Assembly (NCBI RefSeq): GCF_900111515.1
Contig: NZ_FOHS01000002.1
Coordinates: 1 to 64,000, forward strand
Direction: 5' to 3'
From: Hymenobacter actinosclerus
GTDB taxonomy: Bacteria; Bacteroidota; Bacteroidia; Cytophagales; Hymenobacteraceae
Length of the DNA: 64,000 nt
The notes under the pieces are model-generated. The model worked only from the letters and a program-made list of their open reading frames with translations. It was not told the DNA's origin and ran no database searches. Shown here in pieces: positions 26,974 through 35,054 of this stretch. Position numbers and translations under genes: made by a program. Every line of letters begins with the position of its first letter. Positions within the stretch are counted from its first letter, which is position 1.

Positions 26974-26981
26974 TATTTTTG
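26974..26981 (+). promoter_or_regulatory. Candidate -7 element
   Basis: TATTTTTG matches TAnnTTTG, 35 bp before the ATG at 27016. It supports that start over an upstream one. No clear -33 element. The stretch before it (26830-26950) holds degenerate GGTGAATG/GAGTGA repeats like those at 36731 and 56690. Confidence 0.45.
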
Positions 26982-27015
26982 CCCACCTCCCCCATTGCGC
27001 CCCTGTTCCCTCTGC

Positions 27016-29772
27016 ATGTCGAACCGTGTACTCGTCTGGCTTACCCTGCTGCTGCTGCTCACGGCGCTGGGCTCCTACGTGTACTACCGGCGCACCGTGG
27101 CCAGCGTGCCCGTCGACCCCTGGGCCCTGGTGCCCGACGATGCCGTGCTGGTGGCCATGACGCGCGACCACCCCACGCTCATCCGTCACCTCAAGGAAAC
27201 CCAGGTCTGGGATAACCTGACGGCCGTGCGCTACTTTCAGCAGGTAGAAGAGAACCTGGTGCTGGTGGACAGCCTGGCCGGGGGGCGCGACGTGCTGCTG
27301 AAGTTTCTGGGCCGCAAGCGGGTGCTTACCTCGGTGCACGTAACGGGGCCCCAGCAGTTCGGGCTGCTGTTTCAGGTGCCCATTGGCAGCGTGCGCGAGT
27401 ACCGGCAGGTGCGCGGGCTGCTCGAAAGCCTGGGCCGCGCCCCCGATTTCAAGGTAACCACCCGCGACTACGAGGGCCAGGTACTTACCGATGTGGGCCG
27501 CCGCACCGGCGCCGAAGGCGAGGAGAGCCGCGGCCTGACGCTGCTCAATTACCGCAACCATCTCGTGTTCAGCAGCTCGCCGCAGCTGGTAGAAGCCGTA
27601 GTTCGGCGCCTGACCCGGCCCGGGGCACCCACCGTGGCCGCCGACTTCACGAGCACCGACTATTTCCGGCTGCGCGACGTGGACGCCACGCTGCTGCTCA
27701 ACCAGCGGCGGCTGCCCCAGCTGCTGGGCGTATTGTTCCGCAGCGAGCTGACCCCCGAAATGGCCGCCGTAGCCAGCCTGGCCCGTAACGAGCTGACGGA
27801 AATGCGGCTGGCGGGCAACAAGGTGGTTTTCCAGGGCTTTGCCAACCCCGAAACGGCCCGCGGCAGCCTGCACCAGCGGCTGCAGGGCCAGCCCGCCCAG
27901 CGCCTGCGCATGGCCGAAGTGCTGCCGCTGCGGGCCGCGCTGGTCATTCATCTGGGCCTGGGACCGGTAACGGCGCTGCGCGGCACCCGGCCCCCGGCCG
28001 GGGCCACCGACTCGCTGGCCCCGGCCGTGCCGGCGCTGCTCGACAGCCTGCGCGGCCAGCTGAGCCGCGAGGTGGCGCTGTGCTACCTGAGCACGAACTC
28101 GGCGCGGGTGCGGCCGGGCAAGCTGGCGCTGGCCTACACCGCCGACCCGGCCCGCGTAACCACGCTGCTGGGCCGGCTGCGGCGGGCCGTGGGGGCCAGC
28201 CCCTCGTTTGGCAAAGTGGGCAGCTACCAGCTCTACCAGACCGGCGTGGCCGAGCTGCCCCAGCAGCTGCTCGGCGACCTGTTCACGGGCTTCGGGCCGC
28301 GGCCGGTGGTGGCGCAGGTAGGCAGCTACGTGGTATTTGGCGATGATGAGGCCGCCCTGCGCCAGTACCTGACCGATATGGTGGCGGGCAGTACCTGGAG
28401 CCGCTCGCCTACGCAGGTGGCCTTTTTGCAGGAAACCCAGCCCCTGGCCCGCCTGCGGGTGCTGCTCGATACGCGCAACTGCTGGAACCTGCTACTGCGG
28501 GGCCTGCAGGAGCAGCGCCGCGCCGGGCTGCTGCGCAACGAAACGCTGTTCAAGCGCTTCCCGCAGGTGTCGCTGCAGTGGGTGCCCGCCGACAACGAGC
28601 AGGAGGATGGGGCCCAGTACTTCACGCAGTTTCTGCTGCGCCACCCGGCCGAAGGCCCCGCCGAGGCCCGCCCCCAGAACGCCGACGGCACGGGCAGCGT
28701 CCTCGATTTCAAGGTGCCCTTGAGTAGCTCGCCCGAGGCCGTGGTGGTGGCCGGCGTCCGACTGCCGGGCGTGCTGGTGCAGGATACGGCCCACGTGCTG
28801 CACTACGTAACGCCCGAAAACGTGGTGGCCTGGTCCGACTCCCTGCCCGGGCCGCTGGTGGGGCCAACCGTGCGGCTGCCAGGGGCGGCGGGCTTCCTGG
28901 TGGCCACGCCCCGGCAGCTGTTCCAGTTCAACAACAGCGGCCAGCCCCAGCCCAACTTCCCGCTCAACCTGCCCGATACGGTGCGCGCCACTTCGCTGAG
29001 CGTGTCGCCGGCCGCGCGCGAGGGGGCCGCGCGCCGGCTGCTGGTGGCCGGGGGCGGCAGCAACCTGTTCATGTACGACACCCAGGGCCGCGCCTACCCC
29101 GGCTGGCAGCCCAAGCAGCTGGAGTTCCGGCTCGCCGCCCCGCCGCAGTACCTGCTCGTGGATGGCCGCGACGTGGTGCTGGTACTGCTCGAAAACGGCT
29201 ACGTGTACGCCTTCGACCAGGCTGGCGGGGCCTTCCCGGGCTTCCCGCTGAGCGTGGGCGCCCGGCTGGCCAGCGCGGCCTTCGTGGAAATTGCACCCAC
29301 CCTGCGCCGCACCCGCCTGACGGTGGTTAACCAGCACGGCGAGCGGGTGAGCTTCAACCTGAGCGGCGACGTGGTGGCCCGGCGCCGGGTAGCCACCTGG
29401 AGCCGCAACTCGCGCTTCCGCCTCGTGGCCGACCAGCAGCAGCGCGGCTACGTGGTGAGCCGCGAAGACGGCGGCCAGCTCACGCTCTTCGACCCCGAGG
29501 GCAAAACCCTGCTCAGCCAGTCGTTCCTGACCACGGCCCCGCGCTCGGTGCAGTTTTTCGATTTCGGCCCTAACCGCCAGGCCTACGTGCTCACCGAAAC
29601 CGGCCCCGGCCAAGCCTACCTCTACGACGCCCGCTTCCGCCTGGTAGGCGGCAAGCCCTTCGACAGCACCACGCCCCGCGTCGACCTCACCTACAACCCC
29701 ACCACCAGCACCTTCCACCTGTTCAGGGTGAACGGCAACGAGCTGCGGCGCACGGATATTTTGGTGAAGTAG
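27016..29772 (+). CDS. Large membrane-anchored protein, C-terminal propeller-like half
   Basis: A 918-residue protein with one N-terminal helix (VLVWLTLLLLLTALGSYVYY) and the rest outside the membrane. Residues ~30-560 resemble the DUF3352-type proteins of Bacteroidota (VPDDAVLVAMTRDHPTL near the start). Residues ~590-918 contain repeated strands of PQQ/WD-like type: RQLFQFNNSGQPQPNFPLNL, NLFMYDTQGRAYPGWQP, VYAFDQAGGAFPGFPLSV and TLFDPEGKTLLSQSF, suggesting a beta-propeller. No enzyme motif is seen. Codon use is extremely GC-rich. Start chosen at ATG 27016, after the -7 element. Function unknown. Confidence 0.8.
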   Translation: MSNRVLVWLTLLLLLTALGSYVYYRRTVASVPVDPWALVPDDAVLVAMTRDHPTLIRHLKETQVWDNLTAVRYFQQVEENLVLVDSLAGGRDVLLKFLGRKRVLTSVHVTGPQQFGLLFQVPIGSVREYRQVRGLLESLGRAPDFKVTTRDYEGQVLTDVGRRTGAEGEESRGLTLLNYRNHLVFSSSPQLVEAVVRRLTRPGAPTVAADFTSTDYFRLRDVDATLLLNQRRLPQLLGVLFRSELTPEMAAVASLARNELTEMRLAGNKVVFQGFANPETARGSLHQRLQGQPAQRLRMAEVLPLRAALVIHLGLGPVTALRGTRPPAGATDSLAPAVPALLDSLRGQLSREVALCYLSTNSARVRPGKLALAYTADPARVTTLLGRLRRAVGASPSFGKVGSYQLYQTGVAELPQQLLGDLFTGFGPRPVVAQVGSYVVFGDDEAALRQYLTDMVAGSTWSRSPTQVAFLQETQPLARLRVLLDTRNCWNLLLRGLQEQRRAGLLRNETLFKRFPQVSLQWVPADNEQEDGAQYFTQFLLRHPAEGPAEARPQNADGTGSVLDFKVPLSSSPEAVVVAGVRLPGVLVQDTAHVLHYVTPENVVAWSDSLPGPLVGPTVRLPGAAGFLVATPRQLFQFNNSGQPQPNFPLNLPDTVRATSLSVSPAAREGAARRLLVAGGGSNLFMYDTQGRAYPGWQPKQLEFRLAAPPQYLLVDGRDVVLVLLENGYVYAFDQAGGAFPGFPLSVGARLASAAFVEIAPTLRRTRLTVVNQHGERVSFNLSGDVVARRRVATWSRNSRFRLVADQQQRGYVVSREDGGQLTLFDPEGKTLLSQSFLTTAPRSVQFFDFGPNRQAYVLTETGPGQAYLYDARFRLVGGKPFDSTTPRVDLTYNPTTSTFHLFRVNGNELRRTDILVK

Positions 29773-29818
29773 GGAAGTAAGCCGGGGCTAGGTTGATGGC
29801 TAGGGGGTAGGAAAAAAA

Positions 29819-29909
29819 CTGTCATCCTGAGCGCAGCGAAGGACCTGTACGGAGGCTGGCATCAGTAGTTAGCTTCTGTACAGGTCCTTCGCTGCGCTCA
29901 GGATGACAG
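29819..29909. repeat. Long inverted repeat, GTCATCCTGAGC family
   Basis: CTGTCATCCTGAGCGCAGCG and the rest of a roughly 30-base left arm (with AAGGACCTGTAC) are matched by the complementary right arm at 29876-29909. It lies between convergent genes. Related copies: 32322, 36763, 56745 and 60739. Confidence 0.9.
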
Positions 29910-29933
29910 GCACTTTCTCACCCCATCACCTTC

Positions 29934-31145
29934 TCACCGATTCGTCAGCCAACCTTTTCGGTAGAAGTAGGTGAGCTGGCCGATGACGATGAGCAGTAGC
30001 AGCACTAGCAGCACCGGGTAGCCCCAGGGGCTGTAGAGCTCGGGCATGTTGAGCGGATTGACGTGGCCGTCGGGGCCTTCGCGCTGGAAATTCATGCCGT
30101 ACAGCCCCACAATAAAACTTAGCGGAATGAAGATGCTGCTGATAATAGTCAGCACCTTCATCACCTCGTTGGCCCGATTGCTCTGGTCCGACATGTACAA
30201 ATCGATGAGGCTGCTCACGGTTTCACGGTAGCTCTCGGCCAGATCCAGGGCTTGGATGGCGTGGTCGTAGCAGTCTTTAAAGAACACCTTGATATCCTCG
30301 GGCACGTCCTCGTCGGGCATGCGCAGCAGTTCGGCAATTTTCTCGCGCTCGGGGTACACCAGGCGGCGGAAACGCACAATGTCCTTCTTGACGTGCAGGA
30401 TGCGGCTGAGCACCCGGCGGTCGGCGCGGCCCTGGAAAATGCGCTCCTCCAGCGTTTCGAGGTAGTCGCCGATGGCCGCCATGGTGGGGTAATAGTGGTC
30501 GAGCACCACATCGGTGATGGAGTAGGCCAGGTACAGCGGCGGACGGCGGCGCAGGCTGCTGCGGCCGGTGCGCAGGCGCACCCGCACCGGTTCCAGGCAG
30601 TCGTCGTAATCATCCTGAAAGGTGAGCACGTAGTTGGAGCCGGTGAAAATGGAGAGCTGGTCGTCTTCGACGGTGAGCAGGCGGGTAAACTCGGTCATGC
30701 GCGACACCAGAAACAGGCCGTCGTCGGTTTCCTCTACTTTGGCCCGCTGGTAGTCGCTGAGCACATCCTCCATCTGCAGCGGATGGATGTTGAAGTCCTG
30801 CTGCAGGCGCTCCATCAGGTCGAGGTCGTTGTAGCCGCGCACGTCAATCCAGTGCTTGTGCTCGGGGTGCTGCCGGAAAAATGCCAGCAGCTCGTCGTAG
30901 CCGGCGTATTCGTGCTCATGAAAGAAATCCTCGCCGTAGCTGGTCAGCAGCAGGCGCGGCGGCAGCGCGTCGGGGCGGATCGTGAGCGTGCCGGGGCGCT
31001 GGCCGATGTGCTCCTCGCGCAGGCGGCGGGCCTTTTCCAGCTCCACCAAATCGGCAGCGGAAAGCTCGTGGTCGTGCTCGTTATGAATGGGAGGGGCCAG
31101 GGGCGGGGTGGCAGGTACGGGCGAGGCGGGGGGCGGCGGGGTCAT
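29934..31145 (-). CDS. corA: CorA magnesium/cobalt transporter
   Basis: A 403-residue CorA-type Mg2+ channel. The long cytoplasmic N-terminal domain includes WIDVRGYNDLDLMERLQQDF and HPLQMEDVLSDYQRAKVEE. The C-terminus has two transmembrane helices with the selectivity motif YGMNF after FIPLSFIVGL, then the final helix and a basic tail. The start MTPPPPASPVP at 31145 was chosen; a GTG about 27 codons further upstream would add residues not expected in the family. It is convergent with 27016-29772, with an inverted repeat between them. Confidence 0.94.
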   Translation of the reverse strand: MTPPPPASPVPATPPLAPPIHNEHDHELSAADLVELEKARRLREEHIGQRPGTLTIRPDALPPRLLLTSYGEDFFHEHEYAGYDELLAFFRQHPEHKHWIDVRGYNDLDLMERLQQDFNIHPLQMEDVLSDYQRAKVEETDDGLFLVSRMTEFTRLLTVEDDQLSIFTGSNYVLTFQDDYDDCLEPVRVRLRTGRSSLRRRPPLYLAYSITDVVLDHYYPTMAAIGDYLETLEERIFQGRADRRVLSRILHVKKDIVRFRRLVYPEREKIAELLRMPDEDVPEDIKVFFKDCYDHAIQALDLAESYRETVSSLIDLYMSDQSNRANEVMKVLTIISSIFIPLSFIVGLYGMNFQREGPDGHVNPLNMPELYSPWGYPVLLVLLLLIVIGQLTYFYRKGWLTNR

Positions 31146-31274
31146 GGGCACGGAAAAGCAGAACGGCAACAGTTTACGGGATTTTGCCGGAAAAGTGCGT
31201 TCGGCCGCGGCGACGGCCGGGCTCAAGGCCGATGTAAATCATCGTACTTTCGCCTCCCGATTCCGGTTCTGCCC

Positions 31275-32312
31275 TTGCCTTCGCCCTCTACTACCGCCGT
31301 TGCTGCTCATCTGCTGCCGTTGCCTGCTTCGGCCGGGGCGGGCTACGTATTGCGGCGGCTGCCGGGCCCCGCGCCCGCATCGGTGCGGCCGCCGGCCTAC
31401 GTGCCTTGGCTGTACCTGCGGCCCGCGCACCAGGCCCTGCAGGAGTGGCCGGCGGGCGAGGTGCTGCATTTCTTTCTGGAAGACGAAACCCACACCGTAG
31501 CCCAGCTGGCGGTGTACCTGAGTGCCGATGGCCACGCGGCCCGCAGCCCCGGCCGGGCCCCGTTCGGGGCAGTGCAAACGGCCCCCAACCTGCCCGAAAG
31601 CGCGTTGCAGGCGTTTCTGGAAGCCGCAGAAAGCGCGCTGCAGGCGCGGGGCGTACGCCATATTATGTTGCGGCCCCACGCCTTCGCCTACGAGCCCGCC
31701 GCCAGTGCCCGCCTCACCACCGTTCTGGGCCGGCTGGGCTATGCTGTCGGCCCCGTGGAAATCAACAGCTACCTGCCCCTGAGCCTGGATTTCGAGGCCC
31801 ACTTGCACCCTTCGGAGCGGCGGCGGCTGCGCAAGTGCGAGCGATACGGACTGCGCTTCGAGCAGGAGCCGCCGCTGCTGCTGCCGCTGGCCTACGAGTT
31901 TCTGCGCCGCTGCCGGGAGGAGAAGGGACAGGAGCTTTCTATGTCGCTGGAGCAGCTGCAGGCCCTGTTTCGCGCCCTGCCGCGGCAGACGCTGCTGTTC
32001 TCGGTGCGCGACGCGGCCGGCGAGTGGGCGGCCGTGTCGGTCGTAATCGAGGTGCGCCCCGATGTGCTCTACAGCTTCTATCCCGCCAGCCCCCTGGCCT
32101 ACAACCACCTGAGTCCGGTGGTGCTGCTTACGGCCGGGCTGCATGCCTTTGGCCGGGCCAGTGGTATGCGCCTGCTCGATCTGGGAACATCTATGCTGCC
32201 AGACGGGCCCAATGCGTCGCTACTGCGCTTCAAGCGCCACCTTGGCGCTGTGTCGGGCCTCAAGCTGACGTTTAGCAAGGAGTTGGGGGAAGAGGGGCTG
32301 AAGGGGAGGTGA
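31275..32312 (+). CDS. FemAB/GNAT-like acyltransferase, possibly surface-polysaccharide linked
   Basis: About 345 residues from a TTG at 31275; the start is uncertain because the frame is open far upstream without an ATG. The middle shows HIMLRPHAFAYEP and YLPLSLDFEAHLHPSERRRL, a pattern common to GNAT-fold/FemAB-like proteins. Near the C-terminus LYSFYPASPLAYNHLSPVVL and LLDLGTSMLPDGPNASLLRF are typical of that group. Such enzymes transfer acyl or aminoacyl groups. It precedes flippase and glycosyltransferase genes. A second, distant FemAB-like gene is at 40984-41967. A near -7 element TACTTTCG lies ~25 bp upstream of the TTG. Confidence 0.7.
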   Translation: MPSPSTTAVAAHLLPLPASAGAGYVLRRLPGPAPASVRPPAYVPWLYLRPAHQALQEWPAGEVLHFFLEDETHTVAQLAVYLSADGHAARSPGRAPFGAVQTAPNLPESALQAFLEAAESALQARGVRHIMLRPHAFAYEPAASARLTTVLGRLGYAVGPVEINSYLPLSLDFEAHLHPSERRRLRKCERYGLRFEQEPPLLLPLAYEFLRRCREEKGQELSMSLEQLQALFRALPRQTLLFSVRDAAGEWAAVSVVIEVRPDVLYSFYPASPLAYNHLSPVVLLTAGLHAFGRASGMRLLDLGTSMLPDGPNASLLRFKRHLGAVSGLKLTFSKELGEEGLKGR

Positions 32313-32321
32313 AAAAAGGTG

Positions 32322-32412
32322 CTGTCATCCTGAGCGTAGCGAAGGACCTATCCAGAAGCTAACAGCAAACAATAGCCTCTGGATAGGTCCTTCGCTACGC
32401 TCAGGATGACAG
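32322..32412. repeat. Long inverted repeat, GTCATCCTGAGC family
   Basis: Left arm from 32322 (CTGTCATCCTGAGCGTAGCG, then AAGGACCTATCC) and its complement ending at 32412 pair over about 35 bases. The right arm ends one base before the -7 element used by the flippase gene, so the repeat makes up that promoter's upstream side. Confidence 0.9.
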
Positions 32413-32420
32413 TACCTTTG
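32413..32420 (+). promoter_or_regulatory. Candidate -7 element for the flippase gene
   Basis: TACCTTTG matches TAnnTTTG, 52 bp before the ATG at 32472, and directly follows the inverted repeat at 32322-32412. Confidence 0.45.
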
Positions 32421-32471
32421 CCCCTCATAGCCTCACGATACCCCTCACCTGCTTACCCATCACCCAAAACA

Positions 32472-33731
32472 ATGACCGAACCCCGCCGCGTAATTATCGG
32501 GCGCTTTGTGCGCGGGGCGGCGGGCTCGGGGGTGGCGGTGGTGGCCCGTACGGCGGGGGCGCTGGTGCTCAATAAGCTGCTGGCCGTGTACGGCGGGCCG
32601 GGCGGCCTCACGCTGCTGGCCCACTTCCAGAACCTGATGGCCCTGTTCACCACGCTGCCCAACGACGGTACGCACGTGGGCGCGGTGAAGTACCTGTCCC
32701 CGCTGCGGCCCGGCTCGGGCCGTTACCGGGCCTGGCTGGGCGCCGCGCTGCTGCTGAACGGGCTGGCCGGCGCTCTGGCCCTGCTGGCGCTTTTGCTGCT
32801 GCCTGGTCCGCTGGTGGGCGTGCTGGGTTTGGGGCGGGGCCAGACGCTGCTGCTCGGCGTCGGCATGCTGCCCCTTATTGGCTACGCCCTGACGGTGGCC
32901 GTGCTGCTGGCTGCCGGCCGCCTCCGCGCCTACGTCTGGCTGACGGTGGGCCTGAGCGTGGCCGGGCCGCTGGCCGTGGCGGCGGTGCTGCTGCGTGGCG
33001 GCCCGGTGCCCGAGGCGCTGCTGGCGTATCTGCTGGCCCAGGGGCTGCTGCTGCTGCCCGCCGCCGTAGTGGCGGGCCGGGCGGGGCTGCTGCCCTGGCC
33101 GCGGGGGCGCAGCAGTAAAGCGGCGCTGCGGGGGCTGGGCCGCTTTCTGCTGATGGCCCTGAGCACGCTGCTGTTCACCAAGGCCGTCAGCTTTGTGCTG
33201 CGCGAGGTGCTGGTGCAACGCTTCGGGCTGGAGGCCACCGACTTGTGGCAGGCGGTGGCCAAGCTCTCCGACAACTATGGCATGGTCGTGTCGTCGGTGC
33301 TGGGCACCGTGTACTACCCGCGGCTGGCGGCGCTGGGCGGCTCGCCCACCGAGCAGGGCCGTTTTGTGCGGCTGGTACTGCTGGTGCTGGCCCCGGCCCT
33401 GGCCGCGGGGCTGGCGCTGCTGTGGCTGGCGCGCGCCTGGCTGCTGCCGCTGCTGTTCGAGCCGCGCTTCGCCGCCGCCGGCTACCTGCTGGGCCCCCAG
33501 CTGCTGGCCGATTGGCTGAAATTCCTGACCTGGGCGCTGCTGTTCCTGCTTACGGCCCGCGCTCAGGTAGGCCGCTACGTGGTGTTTCAGGCCGTTTCGA
33601 CGGCAGCTTATGCCCTGCTGCTGGTGCTGCTGCTGCCGCGGCTGGGCCTGCTGGCCGCCCCCTGGGCCCAGGCCGCCGACTACGGGCTGCTGCTGCTCTG
33701 GAGCCTGTGGTATTTTAGAAATGAATTATGA
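32472..33731 (+). CDS. O-antigen/polysaccharide flippase (Wzx-like)
   Basis: A 419-residue, very hydrophobic protein with about 10-12 predicted transmembrane segments, of the polysaccharide biosynthesis/MATE-like group. The opening GRFVRGAAGSGVAVVARTAGALVLNKLLAVYGG region and FQNLMALFTTLPNDGTHVGA match WzxE-type translocases, which flip lipid-linked oligosaccharides across the inner membrane. ATG at 32472. Its last codons and stop (NEL-stop) are made by the first unit of a 7-bp tandem repeat starting at 33721, so copy-number changes could alter the C-terminus only slightly, because a stop recurs in the unit. A family 2 glycosyltransferase follows. Confidence 0.85.
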   Translation: MTEPRRVIIGRFVRGAAGSGVAVVARTAGALVLNKLLAVYGGPGGLTLLAHFQNLMALFTTLPNDGTHVGAVKYLSPLRPGSGRYRAWLGAALLLNGLAGALALLALLLLPGPLVGVLGLGRGQTLLLGVGMLPLIGYALTVAVLLAAGRLRAYVWLTVGLSVAGPLAVAAVLLRGGPVPEALLAYLLAQGLLLLPAAVVAGRAGLLPWPRGRSSKAALRGLGRFLLMALSTLLFTKAVSFVLREVLVQRFGLEATDLWQAVAKLSDNYGMVVSSVLGTVYYPRLAALGGSPTEQGRFVRLVLLVLAPALAAGLALLWLARAWLLPLLFEPRFAAAGYLLGPQLLADWLKFLTWALLFLLTARAQVGRYVVFQAVSTAAYALLLVLLLPRLGLLAAPWAQAADYGLLLLWSLWYFRNEL

Positions 33732-33790
33732 ATTATGAATTATGAATTATGAATTATGAATTATGAATTATGAATTATGAATTATGAATT
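33721..33790. repeat. Heptamer tandem repeat, ten perfect copies (ATGAATT)
   Basis: Exactly ten uninterrupted copies of ATGAATT, containing the stop codon of the flippase gene. Its complement is repeated at 33873-33921, so the two arrays can form a large hairpin around an ~80-base loop. Confidence 0.97.
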
Positions 33791-33872
33791 AATTTCTGAA
33801 AGCTAAAGTGTAGTTTGAAGTCAAGAAAACCCTCTATAACTGTAACCTGTAATTGAATCAGGCAATATGCCT

Positions 33873-33921
33873 ATAATTCATAATTCATAATTCATAATTC
33901 ATAATTCATAATTCATAATTC
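33873..33921. repeat. Heptamer tandem repeat, seven perfect copies (ATAATTC)
   Basis: Seven uninterrupted copies of ATAATTC, the complement of the array at 33721-33790. The array ends 6 bases before the ATG of the glycosyltransferase at 33928, so changes in copy number would alter its leader and any hairpin blocking translation. Confidence 0.97.
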
Positions 33922-33927
33922 ATAAAA

Positions 33928-34824
33928 ATGCCCTTAGTCTCCATTATTGCGCTGTGCTACAACCACGCCCGGTTTCTGGAGGCGGCCCTGGATTCCATTC
34001 TGGCCCAGACCTACCCGCACCTGGAGGTGGTGCTGGTAGACGATGCCAGCACCGATGGCAGCGCCGATATCCTGCGTCGATATGCGGCGCAAAACCCCGG
34101 CTGGCAGCTGCTGCTACTCCCCGAAAACCAGAACAACTGCCGGGCCTTCAACCGCGGCCTGGCCTTAAGCCGGGGCGAGTTCATTATTGATTTTGCCACC
34201 GATGATGTGCTGCTGCCCGAACGCATAACCCAGCAGGTGGCGGCCTTCGCGCAGGCCGGCCCGCGCTGCGGGATGGTATACACGGATGCCGAACTGCTGG
34301 ACGAATCGGGCCGGTTTGTGCGCCATTACTACCGCCGCGACGCCCGCGGCAACCTGCACCCGCGGCCCGCCTCGGGCCTGGTGTTTGCCGATGTGCTGGC
34401 GCGCTACTTCATCAGCACGCCCACTATGCTTATGCGCCGGGCTACGCTTGAGGCGCTGGGTGGCTACGACGAAACCCTGAGCTACGAGGACTTCGATTTC
34501 TGGGTGCGTGCCAGCCGCGACTGGGAGTTTCAGTTTCTTGATACAATAACGACCTGCAAACGCCTGCACCCGAGTTCCATGTCGCAGCGGGCCTACCGCC
34601 GCCACGACCCTTATCTAGCCTCTACTATCCAGGTCTGTCGCAAGGCTTTGGCCCTATGCCGAACTCCCGAGGAGCGGGCCGCTTTGGTAGTGCGCGTGCG
34701 CTGGGAGTTGCGCCAGGCCCTACGCCACCGCAGCCGCCCCGAAGCACGCGAGCTATATCAGCTACTAAGCGAGCTGGATGCTGTTAGTCCGCTTGATTGG
34801 GTGGCGTTTAAGGTGCTGGGGTAA
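33928..34824 (+). CDS. Family 2 glycosyltransferase
   Basis: A 298-residue GT-A enzyme that adds a sugar from a nucleotide donor during surface polysaccharide assembly. It has VSIIALCYNHARFLEAALDS at the N-terminus, VVLVDDASTDGSADIL (donor-site Asp), NRGLALSRGEFIIDFATDDV (DxD-type motif) and, later, YEDFDFWVRASRDWEF (acceptor/base region). No membrane segment is seen. The start codon directly follows the heptamer array at 33873-33921, which is unusual. The acceptor and sugar are unknown. The neighbouring flippase suggests an O-antigen-like product. Confidence 0.93.
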   Translation: MPLVSIIALCYNHARFLEAALDSILAQTYPHLEVVLVDDASTDGSADILRRYAAQNPGWQLLLLPENQNNCRAFNRGLALSRGEFIIDFATDDVLLPERITQQVAAFAQAGPRCGMVYTDAELLDESGRFVRHYYRRDARGNLHPRPASGLVFADVLARYFISTPTMLMRRATLEALGGYDETLSYEDFDFWVRASRDWEFQFLDTITTCKRLHPSSMSQRAYRRHDPYLASTIQVCRKALALCRTPEERAALVVRVRWELRQALRHRSRPEARELYQLLSELDAVSPLDWVAFKVLG

Positions 34825-34877
34825 GAGTTTGAGCACAGAATGCTCAGAATGAAACCCTTGTGCTTTCGGCTCCCGTA

Positions 34878-35054
34878 CCACTTCTCACTTCTCACTTCTC
34901 ACTTCTCACTTCTCACCTTCTCACTTCTCACTTCTCACTTCTCACTTCTCACTTCTCACCTTCTCACCTTCTCACCTTCTCACCTTCTCACTTCTCACCT
35001 CCTCACCTCCTCACCTCCTCACCTCCTCACCTCCTCACCTCCTCACCTCCTCAC
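34878..35054. repeat. Mixed 7/8-bp tandem repeat (CTTCTCA, CTCCTCAC)
   Basis: About 175 bp of tandem CTTCTCA and related units, changing to CTCCTCAC units near 34995. The last unit supplies the final codons and stop (VRR-stop) of the convergent gene at 35043-36713. The same heptamer occurs at 21899-21934. Confidence 0.93.

Noticed and set aside
30252..31274. First part of a 686-codon plus-strand frame
   Set aside because: It overlaps corA in antisense and has no family features; only the part after about 31275 looks real.
34878..35054. Possible CRISPR or protein repeat gene
   Set aside because: The units are 7-8 bp tandem repeats with no spacers; the translated frames are artefacts.
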